The notes: a model not told the origin generated them from the letters alone. A stretch of 64,000 nt of DNA from Chloroflexota bacterium (GCA_011523515.1 WTGO01000024.1:1-64000), one strand, 5' to 3'. Counted from the stretch's first letter, positions 15,486-24,617 are shown. Program-made: numbers and translations.

Positions 15486-17010
15486 CGACCGGTCCCCCCT
15501 CGATGGCCAGCAGGATATCCTCCGGCTTCATGTCGGCGGCGGCGCGCGAGAACTCCTGCGTGATGCTGCCCTCGTACATGACCAGAATGCGGTCGCAGAG
15601 TCCAATCAGCTCGCGCACTTCGCTGGAGATGATCATGGTGGCCACGCCCTGCGCGCTGAGATCGTTGATGATATTGAAAATATCGACCTTGGCTTGCACA
15701 TCGACGCCTTGCGTCGGCTCGTGCAGGATCAGCACGGTGGGCTGGGTCGCGGCCAGCTTGGCGAAGACCACTTTCTGCTGATTGCCGCCGCTGAGCAGCA
15801 GGGTCTGCTGTTCGGGGCCGGGCGTGACGATGCCCAATTTGTCGATGTATTCTTCCGTCAGCGCCTGCTCGTCCTTACGCAGCAAGACGCCCAGCCGCCC
15901 CACCAGCCGATCGAGAACGGAATAGGTGACGTTCTCGCGTACGCTGCGCAGTTGCACCAGTCCGTAACGGTGGCGGTCTTGCGGCAGGTAAGCCACACCG
16001 GCGTCAAAGGCGCCTTTGGGGCTGTCGGGGCGGTAGGCCGCGCCGTCCACAAAGACCTCGCCGGCGCCCATGCGCTCCAGGCCGAATAGCCCCTGCGCCA
16101 ACTCGTCCACGCCGCTGCCCTGCAAACCGGATACGCCGACCACTTCGCCACCCCGCAAGGCGAAATCGACGTGTTCGTAAGCGCCGCGCCGCGACAGGTC
16201 TTTCACCTCAAAAACGACCTCTGCGCCGGCGCTGCTTTCGCGTTCGTATTCCTTGACGCCGCCGCCAACCATCATGTGAATCAGGTCCGGTACGTCAATC
16301 TCGTTGATCTCGCGCGTGCCGACGATGCGTCCATCGCGCATGACTGTGACACGGTCGCAGATCTCAAACACTTCTTCCAAATGATGCGAAATATAGATGA
16401 AGGCCACGCCTTGCTCTTGCTGCGCGCGTACAAAACTGAAGAGCAAGTCGATATCGACGCGGGACAGGGCGGCGGTCGGCTCGTCGAGGATGATGAGGCG
16501 CGCGTTATTGAACAGGGCTTTGGCGATGGCCAGCATGGTGCGCTCGGCCACGCTCAGCCCTTCCACCAGCTGCCGCACATCCAGCGTCAGCCCCAGCCGC
16601 GACAGGCGCTCCTGCGAATCCGCGTAAGAGGCTTTCCAATCCACCAGGCCGAAGCGATTCTTGGGCAGATTGCCCACCAGGATATTCTCGGCCACGGTCA
16701 GCGTATTCAGCAAGTTGATATGCTGCGGCACGTAGGAAATGCCGGCATCAAGCATAGTCTGCGGGCTGGCATCCACCAGCTCGCGGCCATCCATGGCGAC
16801 GCTGCCGCTGTCGGCGTCGCGGATGCCCATCAAGACGCCCATCAGCGTCGATTTGCCGGCGCCGTTCTTGCCCACCAGCCCGTGAATTTCGCCGCGGCGC
16901 ACCGAAAAGTCGGCCTCTTCCAGCGCTTGCACGCCGGGATAGGATTTGCTGATCCCGCGCATACCGAGCAGGATCTCATCACTCCGCTTCAACTTAAGCG
17001 CCTCAACCAT
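15472..17010 (-). CDS. Sugar ABC transporter ATP-binding protein (RbsA/MglA type, double NBD)
   Basis: Double ABC ATPase of 512 residues energising the ribose-type importer. The first domain has a full Walker A ('GKNGAGKST'), signature ('GLSVAERTMLAIAKAL') and Walker B ('LIILDEPTAAL'). In the second, the Walker A is degenerate as usual for this family ('LQGSGVDELAQG'), the signature is good ('LSGGNQQKVVFAKL'), and Walker B reads 'VLILHEPTQGVDV' with His where Asp is normally found. Expected family asymmetry therefore extends to the magnesium-binding Asp of the second site. It overlaps the neighbouring permease genes by 8 and 14 bp. Confidence 0.94.
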   Translation of the reverse strand: MVEALKLKRSDEILLGMRGISKSYPGVQALEEADFSVRRGEIHGLVGKNGAGKSTLMGVLMGIRDADSGSVAMDGRELVDASPQTMLDAGISYVPQHINLLNTLTVAENILVGNLPKNRFGLVDWKASYADSQERLSRLGLTLDVRQLVEGLSVAERTMLAIAKALFNNARLIILDEPTAALSRVDIDLLFSFVRAQQEQGVAFIYISHHLEEVFEICDRVTVMRDGRIVGTREINEIDVPDLIHMMVGGGVKEYERESSAGAEVVFEVKDLSRRGAYEHVDFALRGGEVVGVSGLQGSGVDELAQGLFGLERMGAGEVFVDGAAYRPDSPKGAFDAGVAYLPQDRHRYGLVQLRSVRENVTYSVLDRLVGRLGVLLRKDEQALTEEYIDKLGIVTPGPEQQTLLLSGGNQQKVVFAKLAATQPTVLILHEPTQGVDVQAKVDIFNIINDLSAQGVATMIISSEVRELIGLCDRILVMYEGSITQEFSRAAADMKPEDILLAIEGGPVDADA

Positions 17011-18082
17011 CGCTGTGTTCCTTGTCCTTCAGGCCCACTGTGGTATCCGCCAGCGCCAATCGCAGCTGCGCATTGTGCTGATAGCGGACGCGCAGCGCGT
17101 CCAGCAATACGGCGAAAAGCAGCAGCAAGCCGCGGCTGACGTCGATCCAGAAGGGCGAGACGCCCATGATATTCAAGCCGGTGTCGAGAATCGACCAGAG
17201 CAGAACGCCGCCGAAGGCGCCGATGATATTGCCGCGCCCGCCGTAGATACTCATGCCGCCGATGATGGCCGCGCCATGAACGGCGAAGATCAAGTTGGCG
17301 CCCAATGTCGGCGTGGCGGCATTCAAGCGCCCCGCCTGCAGCAATCCAGCGAAGGCCGCGCAGACGCCGGCGATGATGTACACGATGATGACCACGCGAT
17401 CGACATTGATGCCGGCCGCGCGCGCCGCGTCGGCGTCCGCGCCAACGGCGTACATGTTGCGGCCGAATTGCGTATAACGCGTATGGATGTGACCGACCAG
17501 AAAGGCCAGGATTACAAAGATGCCGGCCACCGAGAGCACGAAATTGCCGTTGTCGGTGACAATGCGCGTCAGCGTGCCGCCGCCGAGCCAGGTGAATTCC
17601 TTGGGAAAAAACGAGATGCTGGTGCCGGGCGAGATGCCGTAAGTGGCGCCGCGCAGCACAAAGAGCATGGCGATGGTCACCAGCAGGTTGTTGACGCCGA
17701 CTTTGGTGATCAGCACGCCGTTGAACAAGCCGATCAGCCCGCCCAGGACCAGCATTAGCAAGATCACCAGCAGCGGGTGCAACTGCCAGCCCAGGCCGCC
17801 GGCCTCGGTCGTCACCAGCATCAGCGCGGCGAACATGGCGGTCAAACCCAAGGTCGACTCCACGGACAGGTCAAAGTTGCCGGTGATGAAGGTGTAAGCC
17901 TGGCTCAGCACCAGCATGCCAAAGGCGGCTGAGCGCAGAAGGATGTTGCCCAGGTTGTAGGGGGACAGAAAGCGATCGGACAGCAGCGAGAAGGCGATGA
18001 AGGCGGCGAGCACAAACAGCCAAATCAGGTTGTCAACCATCAGGGTGACCAAGCGATTCGGCTCCGCCCGCTTCATCGGCAC
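17003..18082 (-). CDS. Sugar ABC transporter permease (RbsC type), first of pair
   Basis: Integral membrane permease of 359 residues, same family as the protein at 14436 ('NFDLSVESTLGLTAMFAALM', 'FGRNMYAVGADADAARAAG'). It follows the double binding-protein gene after a 278-bp gap that contains a stem-loop, and overlaps the ATPase gene by 8 bp. The gap and hairpin would let the binding protein be made in excess over the membrane parts. Confidence 0.93.
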   Translation of the reverse strand: MPMKRAEPNRLVTLMVDNLIWLFVLAAFIAFSLLSDRFLSPYNLGNILLRSAAFGMLVLSQAYTFITGNFDLSVESTLGLTAMFAALMLVTTEAGGLGWQLHPLLVILLMLVLGGLIGLFNGVLITKVGVNNLLVTIAMLFVLRGATYGISPGTSISFFPKEFTWLGGGTLTRIVTDNGNFVLSVAGIFVILAFLVGHIHTRYTQFGRNMYAVGADADAARAAGINVDRVVIIVYIIAGVCAAFAGLLQAGRLNAATPTLGANLIFAVHGAAIIGGMSIYGGRGNIIGAFGGVLLWSILDTGLNIMGVSPFWIDVSRGLLLLFAVLLDALRVRYQHNAQLRLALADTTVGLKDKEHSDG

Positions 18083-18301
18083 GTTCCCGCTACGTGGCGG
18101 TCCAGTGGCTTATGCAATGCAAATAAGAGGAGTTTGCTCATGAGTTCGCTATAAGTTCAATTTTGGCAGCGCCATCAGAGACTAATGATAAACCTTCAAG
18201 CGTATGTCAACAAATAAAGGACCTTCGCGCATCATTCTTCAGGCTTCGCAATGATGGTCGGTCCCTGTCCTGGAAACTTGACCAGCACCCGGCAAGTGTG
18301 A

Positions 18302-18328
18302 CGGGAGCGACTGCAAAAGCCGCTCCCG
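18302..18328 (-). terminator. Intercistronic stem-loop between binding-protein and permease genes
   Basis: Perfect 8-bp inverted repeat CGGGAGCG / CGCTCCCG with an 11-nt loop, 33 bp beyond the stop of the binding-protein gene. It lacks a following U-run on the transcribed strand, so it is more likely an mRNA-stabilising or partial-attenuation hairpin than a full terminator. The rest of 18083-18360 shows no gene. Confidence 0.45.
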
Positions 18329-18360
18329 CCCTGCTTACCTCATTCGATGCAACGCAGCCC

Positions 18361-20385
18361 TTATTCGGCCTGGTTGCCCCAAAGCGCGTCACTGGTGACG
18401 TTGTCGGGGCTCACACTGGTGGTGGCCAGGTTGAGCATGTAACCCGTGTCGCCGTCGGTGATGCTGGCCGGCGACCAGGGCGCGCCTTCCTGGATGACAT
18501 CGCCGGTCTCGATCATCATGCCTTGCAGCTCCATGTTGATCCAGTCGGTGATGATGCCGAAGTCGGGCAGCGGCTGGCTCGAGGCCTGGTCGGAAGTCCC
18601 AGCGCGGATCGACGCCAAGGCGTCCGGGCAGCCGTCAACGCCCAGCAGGAAGATGTGGCCCTCTTCGCCACGCATCGCCAACTGACCTATCTGATCCAGC
18701 GCCGCCGTCACCACCTTGGTGCCCACGCAATCCGAGTGCATGTAGATGGCGTCCAGCTCGGTGCTTGAGGCGACATCCAGCGTCATCTGGCTGAAGTTCT
18801 CCGCGCGCCACTCGGTCGGCCGGCTGATGACCTCAATATCAGGGTAGTCCGCGAGGTAATCGTTGAAGCCGCCGCCGCGCAGCTGCGCCACATTCTGGCC
18901 CAGGTCGCCTTGCAATTCGAGCACAGTGCCGGTCGCCGAGCCGTAGCGCTCGGTCAGCAGCGTCACCAAACCGGCCGCGGCCTGCGCGCCGGCCATGTAG
19001 TTGTCCGACTGCACCGTCATATTGATCTCGCAGCCCAGCGGCGCGCGATCGATGGTGTAGAAGGGAATGCCAGCGTCTGAGGCGCGTTGCACCGAGGAGC
19101 AGATGGCCTGGCTGTCAACCGGCACGACCACGATGGCGTCCACGCCCTGCGAGATGAAGTTGTCGATCTGATTGGCTTGGGCTTCGGCGTCAAAGTTGGC
19201 GTTGGAGGCGATGACCTCCCAGCCTTTGGCTTCCGCCGCGTTGACCAGGCCGCTCATGATCACGCCCTGACCGCCGCTCAGTTCGGGCGCGCCGTAACCG
19301 ATGACCACGCCTTCCATGACCGGCGCCATCATCTCTTCTTCTTCGGCCTGCGCTTCGCCGCCGCCGGCCTGATTGCCCCAGAGGGCGTCACTGACGACAT
19401 TGTCAGGATTGACGCTGGTGGTGGCCAGATTCAGCATGTAACCGGTGTCGCCATCGGTGATGCTGGCCGGCGACCAGGGCGCGCCTTCCTGGATAACATC
19501 ACCGGTCTCGATCATCTCACCGGCCATTTCCATCTCGATCCAGTCGGTGATGATGCCGAAGTCGGGCAGCGGCTGGCTCGAGGCCTGGTCGGAAGTCCCA
19601 GCGCGGATCGACGCCAAGGCGTCCGGGCAGCCGTCAACGCCCAGCAGGAAGATGTGGCCCTCTTCGCCACGCATCGCCAACTGACCTATCTGATCCAGCG
19701 CCGCCGTCACCACCTTGGTGCCCACGCAATCCGAGTGCATGTAGATGGCGTCTAGCTCGGTGCTTGAGGCGACGTCCAGCGTCATCTGGCTGAAGTTCTC
19801 CGCGCGCCACTCGGTCGGACGGCTGATGATCTCGATATCCGGGTAATCCGCCAGATAATCGTTGAAGCCGCCGCCGCGCAACTGCGCCACGTTCTGGCCC
19901 AGGTCGCCCTGCAACTCCAGCACGGTGCCGGTCGCCGAACCGTAACGCTCGGTCAGCAATGCCACCAAGCCTTCCGCGGCCTGCGCGCCGGCCATGTAGT
20001 TGTCCGACTGCACCGTCATATTGATCTCGCAGCCCAGCGGCGCGCGATCGATGGTGTAGAAGGGAATGCCAGCGTCTGAGGCGCGTTGCACCGAGGAGCA
20101 GATGGCCTGGCTGTCAACCGGCACGACCACGATGGCGTCCACGCCCTGCGAGATGAAGTTGTCGATCTGATTGGCTTGGGCTTCGGCGTCAAAGTTGGCG
20201 TTGGAGGCGATGACCTCCCAGCCTTTGGCTTCCGCCGCGTTGACCAGGCCGCTCATGATCACGCCCTGACCGCCACTCAGTTCGGGCGCGCCGTAACCGA
20301 TGGTCACCGAATCTTGGGCCGCCGCTGAAAACGCCAGCAAGCCCAGTAAACCCAGAAGTAACAGAATAGATATTATCCTGCGCAT
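18361..20385 (-). CDS. Tandem-fused double sugar-binding protein (two Peripla_BP_4 domains)
   Basis: Exported binding protein of 674 residues, twice normal length. A signal peptide (residues 1-24, ending SAAAQ) precedes domain 1 (from 'VTIGYGAPELSGGQG', about residue 27). An acidic linker of about 20 residues with 'GEAQAEEEEMMAPVMEG' leads to domain 2, which begins again with 'VVIGYGAPELSGGQG' at about residue 360. The domains are almost identical: equivalent positions are 999 bp (333 codons) apart and long DNA tracts match exactly, interrupted by mainly synonymous changes. Each half alone would be a complete ribose-type binding protein. ATG 20385 is chosen because it opens directly into the signal peptide. 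The ligand is unknown but presumably the same for both halves. Confidence 0.93.
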   Translation of the reverse strand: MRRIISILLLLGLLGLLAFSAAAQDSVTIGYGAPELSGGQGVIMSGLVNAAEAKGWEVIASNANFDAEAQANQIDNFISQGVDAIVVVPVDSQAICSSVQRASDAGIPFYTIDRAPLGCEINMTVQSDNYMAGAQAAEGLVALLTERYGSATGTVLELQGDLGQNVAQLRGGGFNDYLADYPDIEIISRPTEWRAENFSQMTLDVASSTELDAIYMHSDCVGTKVVTAALDQIGQLAMRGEEGHIFLLGVDGCPDALASIRAGTSDQASSQPLPDFGIITDWIEMEMAGEMIETGDVIQEGAPWSPASITDGDTGYMLNLATTSVNPDNVVSDALWGNQAGGGEAQAEEEEMMAPVMEGVVIGYGAPELSGGQGVIMSGLVNAAEAKGWEVIASNANFDAEAQANQIDNFISQGVDAIVVVPVDSQAICSSVQRASDAGIPFYTIDRAPLGCEINMTVQSDNYMAGAQAAAGLVTLLTERYGSATGTVLELQGDLGQNVAQLRGGGFNDYLADYPDIEVISRPTEWRAENFSQMTLDVASSTELDAIYMHSDCVGTKVVTAALDQIGQLAMRGEEGHIFLLGVDGCPDALASIRAGTSDQASSQPLPDFGIITDWINMELQGMMIETGDVIQEGAPWSPASITDGDTGYMLNLATTSVSPDNVTSDALWGNQAE

Positions 20386-20549
20386 GATTCGCAAATCCTT
20401 TCTTTTAGCTGAGATATGCACGATTTAGGTGTTGCTGCAAACAATCGATCTCAGACGCTCACCCTCCTTCCGCCCACGGTATTGGCCTGTGCCGGCTGGG
20501 ACGACCAGTGTAACCAACATTGCTGTCTAGACCAATTTAGCGCATCTTC

Positions 20550-20561
20550 TGACATATGTCA
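20550..20561. promoter_or_regulatory. Palindrome TGACATATGTCA (candidate operator)
   Basis: Perfect 12-bp palindrome in the divergent region between the double binding-protein gene and the cyclase gene. A second palindrome of the same TGACA-N2-TGTCA design is centred 14 bp away, and a third lies upstream of the ula-type transporter at 58716. The regulator is not identified. Confidence 0.5.
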
Positions 20562-20577
20562 ATTGACAAATGTCAAT
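20562..20577. promoter_or_regulatory. Palindrome ATTGACA-AA-TGTCAAT (candidate operator)
   Basis: Seven-base arms around AA, adjacent to the palindrome at 20550. Two sites in tandem, 66-93 bp before the cyclase start and 165-192 bp before the binding-protein start, suggest control of one or both divergent units. Confidence 0.5.
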
Positions 20578-20642
20578 AGCTTGCATAAGATTAAACGGTA
20601 TCGTCTTGGGATTGCCGGTTGCCAATCAGCAAAAGGGATTGC

Positions 20643-21380
20643 ATGAAGCACGTGATGAAGAGCGCCTTGTCTATTGATTTGAGCAGCGCGATTGAACTCT
20701 CGCACAGTTTGGATCCGGCGCGCGAAGAATACCGCATGGAGCTGGACACGCGCTTCACGGAAGAATGGCCGCAGTTCGCGAAGTACAAGCGCGAGGACGA
20801 CGCCTGGTACATCATTTCCGAGATCGTGATGAATACCCACTGCGGCACGCATATCGAGTTCCCCTATCATCATATCAAGGGCGGGCAAGACAGCGCGGAA
20901 TATCCGCTGTCGCAGCTCATCGGCGAGAGCGTGGTCGTCGATATTTCGCGCTGGCGCGGCAACAACAGCAGGATCACGCTGGCTGACTTGCAGTCGGCCG
21001 CGGGCGGTCTGATCCGGCGCGGCGATATGGTCTTTTTCTACACCGGCAATGACACCTATTATTACAGCGAGCGGCAGCACGACCGTCCCTGGTTTACGAC
21101 GGACTGCATCGCTTGGCTGGCACGGGATATGGGCATCAAGCTGATGGGGGTGGACACCTCCGGCCATGAGGTGCGCGCCGAAGACGGCTCTCCCCAGCCG
21201 GGCCAACCGAATCATGAGCTGCTACTCGGCGAAGGCGTCGCCTTAATCGAATATCTCGCCAACCTCGACCGGCTGCTGGGCAAGCGCTTCGTGGCATTTG
21301 TGCTGCCTGTGATGATCAAGGGGGCGGAGGCATTTCCGGTGCGCGTCGTGGCCTTTGAGAAGCTGAACGGCGATGCCTGA
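20643..21380 (+). CDS. Cyclase family protein (kynurenine formamidase-like metal hydrolase)
   Basis: Metal-dependent hydrolase of 245 residues in the cyclase/arylformamidase family, which opens amide or lactone-type bonds. The family metal site H-x-G-T-H-x-[DE]-x-P-x-H is present as 'HCGTHIEFPYH' (Glu variant). Also visible are 'ELSHSLDP' near the N terminus and 'KLMGVDTSGHEV'. ATG 20643 follows AAAGGGA; the frame is open from 20619, and ATG 20655 is another option. It is 15 bp upstream of the E1-alpha gene, so the two are probably co-transcribed, which suggests it produces a 2-oxoacid precursor or works in the same catabolic route. Confidence 0.87.
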   Translation: MKHVMKSALSIDLSSAIELSHSLDPAREEYRMELDTRFTEEWPQFAKYKREDDAWYIISEIVMNTHCGTHIEFPYHHIKGGQDSAEYPLSQLIGESVVVDISRWRGNNSRITLADLQSAAGGLIRRGDMVFFYTGNDTYYYSERQHDRPWFTTDCIAWLARDMGIKLMGVDTSGHEVRAEDGSPQPGQPNHELLLGEGVALIEYLANLDRLLGKRFVAFVLPVMIKGAEAFPVRVVAFEKLNGDA

Positions 21381-21395
21381 CAAAGGAGAAACAAG

Positions 21396-22403
21396 TTGAA
21401 TACAGCGACTGAAATACTGCGCGGTCCGGTGGATTGCGCCGGGCGCGATCCCGAGCTGCTGCGGCGCATGTTCCGCAAAATGCTCGAAGCGCGCGAATTC
21501 GAAGAGCAGCTCTATTACCTGTTCTTGACGACCGCCATGCCGGGCACGATGCATCAAGCGGTCGGGCAAGAAGCGGTGGCGGTCGGCGTCGTCAGCGCGC
21601 TCAAGCCGGACGATACCATCACCAGCACGCACCGCGGACACGCGCACTGCGTAGCCAAAGATGTGCCGCTGAATGACATGATGGCGGAGATGTTCGCCAA
21701 GCGCGAAGGCAGCTGCCGCGGCATGGGCGGCTCAATGCACTTGACCGATTTCGACAAGGGCATGTTGGGCGCCTTCGCCATCGTCGGCTCGGGCATTCCC
21801 ATCGCCACCGGCGCCGCCCTTTCAGCGCGAGTACGGGGCAGCGGCCAAGTCGCCGTCAGCTTTTTTGGCGATGGCGCCGTCAATGAAGGCATCTTCCACG
21901 AGGCGCTGAATATGGCCTCGCTTTGGAACTTGCCGGCCATCTATATCATCGAAAACAACCAGTACGCGCTTTCCATGACCGTGGCTGAATCCTCGGCCCT
22001 GCCCGATTTGGCGGCGCGCGCCGGCGCGTACAATATGCCCGGCCTGCGTGTGGACGGCAACGATGTGCTGGCCGTTTACCAAGCCACGAGCGAAGCCGTC
22101 GAGCGTGCGCGCGACGGCCAGGGGCCGACGCTGATTGAAGCGCTGACTTATCGCATACGCGGCCACGCCCGCTTTGAAGCCGCCGGTTACCGCCCGGCGG
22201 AAGAGGTCGAGGCCTGGAAAGCGGCCGACCCCATCGAGCGCTTGGCCGCCGGCATGCTGGCGCAGGGAATCGCCACGGAAGACGAACTGAATCAAATCCG
22301 CGCGCAAGCCGAAGCGGCCGTCGAAGACGCTATTGCCTACGCGGAAAGCTGTACTGATGTGGGCGCCGAAGATTACCTGGCCTACATCACGGCGGAAAAT
22401 TAG
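21396..22403 (+). CDS. 2-oxoacid dehydrogenase E1 component, alpha subunit (pyruvate/acetoin type)
   Basis: Thiamine-diphosphate-dependent E1 alpha, 335 residues. The ThDP motif is 'FFGDGAVNEGIFHEALNMAS' ending in 'ENNQYALS'. The His-Arg-Gly-His element ('THRGHAHCVAKD') and 'GSCRGMGGSMHLTD' are typical of acetoin/pyruvate dehydrogenases. The beta subunit follows 9 bp downstream and E2 after that, giving a cyclase-E1a-E1b-E2 operon. The sequence does not tell pyruvate from acetoin or a branched oxoacid as substrate. Confidence 0.95.
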   Translation: MNTATEILRGPVDCAGRDPELLRRMFRKMLEAREFEEQLYYLFLTTAMPGTMHQAVGQEAVAVGVVSALKPDDTITSTHRGHAHCVAKDVPLNDMMAEMFAKREGSCRGMGGSMHLTDFDKGMLGAFAIVGSGIPIATGAALSARVRGSGQVAVSFFGDGAVNEGIFHEALNMASLWNLPAIYIIENNQYALSMTVAESSALPDLAARAGAYNMPGLRVDGNDVLAVYQATSEAVERARDGQGPTLIEALTYRIRGHARFEAAGYRPAEEVEAWKAADPIERLAAGMLAQGIATEDELNQIRAQAEAAVEDAIAYAESCTDVGAEDYLAYITAEN

Positions 22404-22412
22404 GAGCGCGCA

Positions 22413-23438
22413 ATGCGAGAAATTGGACTGGCGGCAGCCGTACGCGAAGGCATGGTGCAAGCAATGCGAGCCGATCCAGCGGTGATCGTGCTCGGTGAAG
22501 ACGTGGGCAAGTTCGGCGGCGCCTTTCACGTCACCCACGATATGCTGGACGAATTCGGCCCCGACCGCGTTTGGGATACGCCCATCTCCGAAGCCGGCTT
22601 CACTGGTTTGGGCATCGGCGCCGCGCTGACGGGATTGCGACCCATCGTCGAATATCAATATCTCGACTTCATCTACTGCGCCATGGACCAGGTGGTGAAT
22701 CAGGCGGCCAAAATCCACTTGATGTCCGGCGGGCGCGCCAGAGTGCCTTTGGTGCTGCGCGGCCCGCAAGGCGCCACCGGCCGCGGCGCGCAGCACTCGC
22801 AGAGCATTGAAGCCTACTTCATGCACACGCCGGGCATAAAAGTAGTCGCGCCGTCCACACCTTACGACGCCAAGGGTTTGATCATCAGCGCCATCCGCGA
22901 CGACAATCCCGTACTCTTCGTCGAGCACAAGCTGCTCTACGGCGCGGCCTCGCCGGGCGGCGGCAAAGCACTCTCTGACAGCGCCATTCAAGCCATCGGC
23001 ATGGATGTGCCCGAAGAACCCTACGCTATTCCCTTGGGCTCAGCCGATGTCAAACGGCCGGGCGAAGATGTGACTGTTATTGCCACGCTGCTGATGCTGC
23101 ACCGGGCGCTGGCGGTGGCCGAGGAGCTGGAGGCGGAAGGCGTATCGGTCGAAGTCATTGACCCGCGCTCGCTGGTTCCGCTCGATGTCGACACCATCGC
23201 CGCTTCCATCGCCAAGACCAACCGCGTGGTAGTCGTATCGGAAGATGTGTCGCGCGCCGGGGTCGCGGCCGAGCTGGTGGCGACCATCAACGATCATTGC
23301 TTCTATGACCTGGAAGCGCCGGTGCAGCGGGTCGCCGCCGCCAATACGCCCATCCCCTTTGGTCCCGCTTCGGAGCGCCACGTTATCCCGCAGGTCGACG
23401 ATATTCGCGCCGCCGTGCTGCGCGCGCTGTCGGACTAG
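22413..23438 (+). CDS. 2-oxoacid dehydrogenase E1 component, beta subunit
   Basis: E1 beta of 341 residues ('VIVLGEDVGKFGGAFHVTHD', 'DTPISEAGFTGLGIGAALTG', 'GATGRGAQHSQSIEAYFMH'). It forms the alpha2-beta2 heterotetramer with the preceding product and contributes the transketolase-like pyrimidine-binding domain plus a C-terminal domain ('VIDPRSLVPLDVDTIAASIA'). Spacing to E1 alpha and E2 is 9 bp on each side, so expression is coupled. Confidence 0.95.
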   Translation: MREIGLAAAVREGMVQAMRADPAVIVLGEDVGKFGGAFHVTHDMLDEFGPDRVWDTPISEAGFTGLGIGAALTGLRPIVEYQYLDFIYCAMDQVVNQAAKIHLMSGGRARVPLVLRGPQGATGRGAQHSQSIEAYFMHTPGIKVVAPSTPYDAKGLIISAIRDDNPVLFVEHKLLYGAASPGGGKALSDSAIQAIGMDVPEEPYAIPLGSADVKRPGEDVTVIATLLMLHRALAVAEELEAEGVSVEVIDPRSLVPLDVDTIAASIAKTNRVVVVSEDVSRAGVAAELVATINDHCFYDLEAPVQRVAAANTPIPFGPASERHVIPQVDDIRAAVLRALSD

Positions 23439-23447
23439 GAGGGCGCT

Positions 23448-24617
23448 ATGGCCACCGAGGTCAGATTGCCGCATCTGGGCGAGTCGATCGATTCAGCGCT
23501 GATCGTGGAGTGGCATAAACAAGTCGGCGACAAGGTCAAGCGCGGCGACGAATTGGCGGATCTCGAGACGGATAAAGCGACCCTGCCGCTGGAAGCGCCG
23601 AAGAATGGCGTATTGCTGGCTATCGTGGCGGCGGAGGGTGAGACGGTCTCCATCGGCGACCTGCTCTCGGTCATCGGGCGCGAAGGCGAGTCTTGGTCGG
23701 CAACCGCATCCGACGAGCCGGAAGCGCGTCCTCCGACCGCCGCGCCTGCACCAGCCGCAGCGACCGTCCGCGCGCGCGCGGCGCCGAAACCGGCCTACAA
23801 AATATCGCCGCTCGCCCGGCGCAAAGCCAAAGAATTGAGCGTGGATCTGGCGTCAGTGACGCCCGCGGACGGCGTCAAAATCAGCGGCGCCGATGTCGAG
23901 GCGCAGGCGCGCACGTCGGCAGCGCAGCCGGGTCAGCGCCGTGTCGAACTCAGCCGGGCCAAGCGGCTTACCGGCCAGCGCATGCTGCAGAGCGCGCGCG
24001 ACGTGCCGCAATTCTCGCTGACGATTGACGCCGATATTGAGCCAGTTCTGGCGGTTCGCGCAGACATGAAAGCGCGTGGCATTGACCCCAGCCTGACAGC
24101 GATTTGCATCCACCTGACTGCCATGACACTGCGCAGCCACCCCCTGCTCAACGCCCGCTTTGAAAAGGATGGCATCACCGCCTTGGACTCGATTCATATT
24201 GGCGTGGCCACGGCGGCGGACGACGGCTTGCGCGTGCCCGTGATCCACGACGCCGACCAGCTGAGCTTGGCACAACTCAACAGCGCGCTGGCCGATCTGA
24301 CGAGCAAAGCGCGCGAAAACCGGCTCAGCCCGGCTGATATCGCCGGCGGCACTTTCACCATCAGCAACTTGGGCATGAGTGGCATCACGCAATTCACCCC
24401 GCTGGTCAATCCGCCGCAATCGGCGATTCTGGGCGTGGCGGCGCCGCGGCCTATCATGCTGCCCGGCGAAAACGGGACGATGAAGCCGGCTCAACTGCTG
24501 GCGCTGACCGTCGCCTGCGACCATCGCGTCGTCGATGGCGCCGACGCCGCGCTCTTCTTGCGCGATTTGAAAGCTGCCTTTGAATCATTTGCCATTGAAC
24601 CCAGTGAGTGCAAGTAA
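23448..24617 (+). CDS. Dihydrolipoamide acyltransferase (E2) of the 2-oxoacid dehydrogenase complex
   Basis: E2 core protein of 389 residues. One lipoyl domain (residues about 2-77) carries the modified lysine in 'DLETDKATLPLEAP'. An Ala/Pro-rich hinge leads to the peripheral-subunit-binding domain ('SPLARRKAKELSVDLASVTP', about 121-155). The acyltransferase domain ends with the catalytic His of 'CDHRVVDGADAALFLRDL'. No dihydrolipoamide dehydrogenase gene follows, so E3 must be supplied from elsewhere on the chromosome. Confidence 0.95.
   Translation: MATEVRLPHLGESIDSALIVEWHKQVGDKVKRGDELADLETDKATLPLEAPKNGVLLAIVAAEGETVSIGDLLSVIGREGESWSATASDEPEARPPTAAPAPAAATVRARAAPKPAYKISPLARRKAKELSVDLASVTPADGVKISGADVEAQARTSAAQPGQRRVELSRAKRLTGQRMLQSARDVPQFSLTIDADIEPVLAVRADMKARGIDPSLTAICIHLTAMTLRSHPLLNARFEKDGITALDSIHIGVATAADDGLRVPVIHDADQLSLAQLNSALADLTSKARENRLSPADIAGGTFTISNLGMSGITQFTPLVNPPQSAILGVAAPRPIMLPGENGTMKPAQLLALTVACDHRVVDGADAALFLRDLKAAFESFAIEPSECK

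Noticed and set aside
14511-17139. Long plus-strand open frames opposite the ribose-type permease and ATPase genes
   Set aside because: His/Gln/Arg-rich translations typical of antisense frames in GC-rich genes.
18302-18328. Classical rho-independent terminator
   Set aside because: The stem is good, but no U-run follows on the transcribed strand, so it is listed only as an intercistronic hairpin.
21822-22991. 389-codon minus-strand open frame across the E1 alpha/beta genes
   Set aside because: Antisense shadow; the plus-strand genes have strong family motifs and tight operon spacing.
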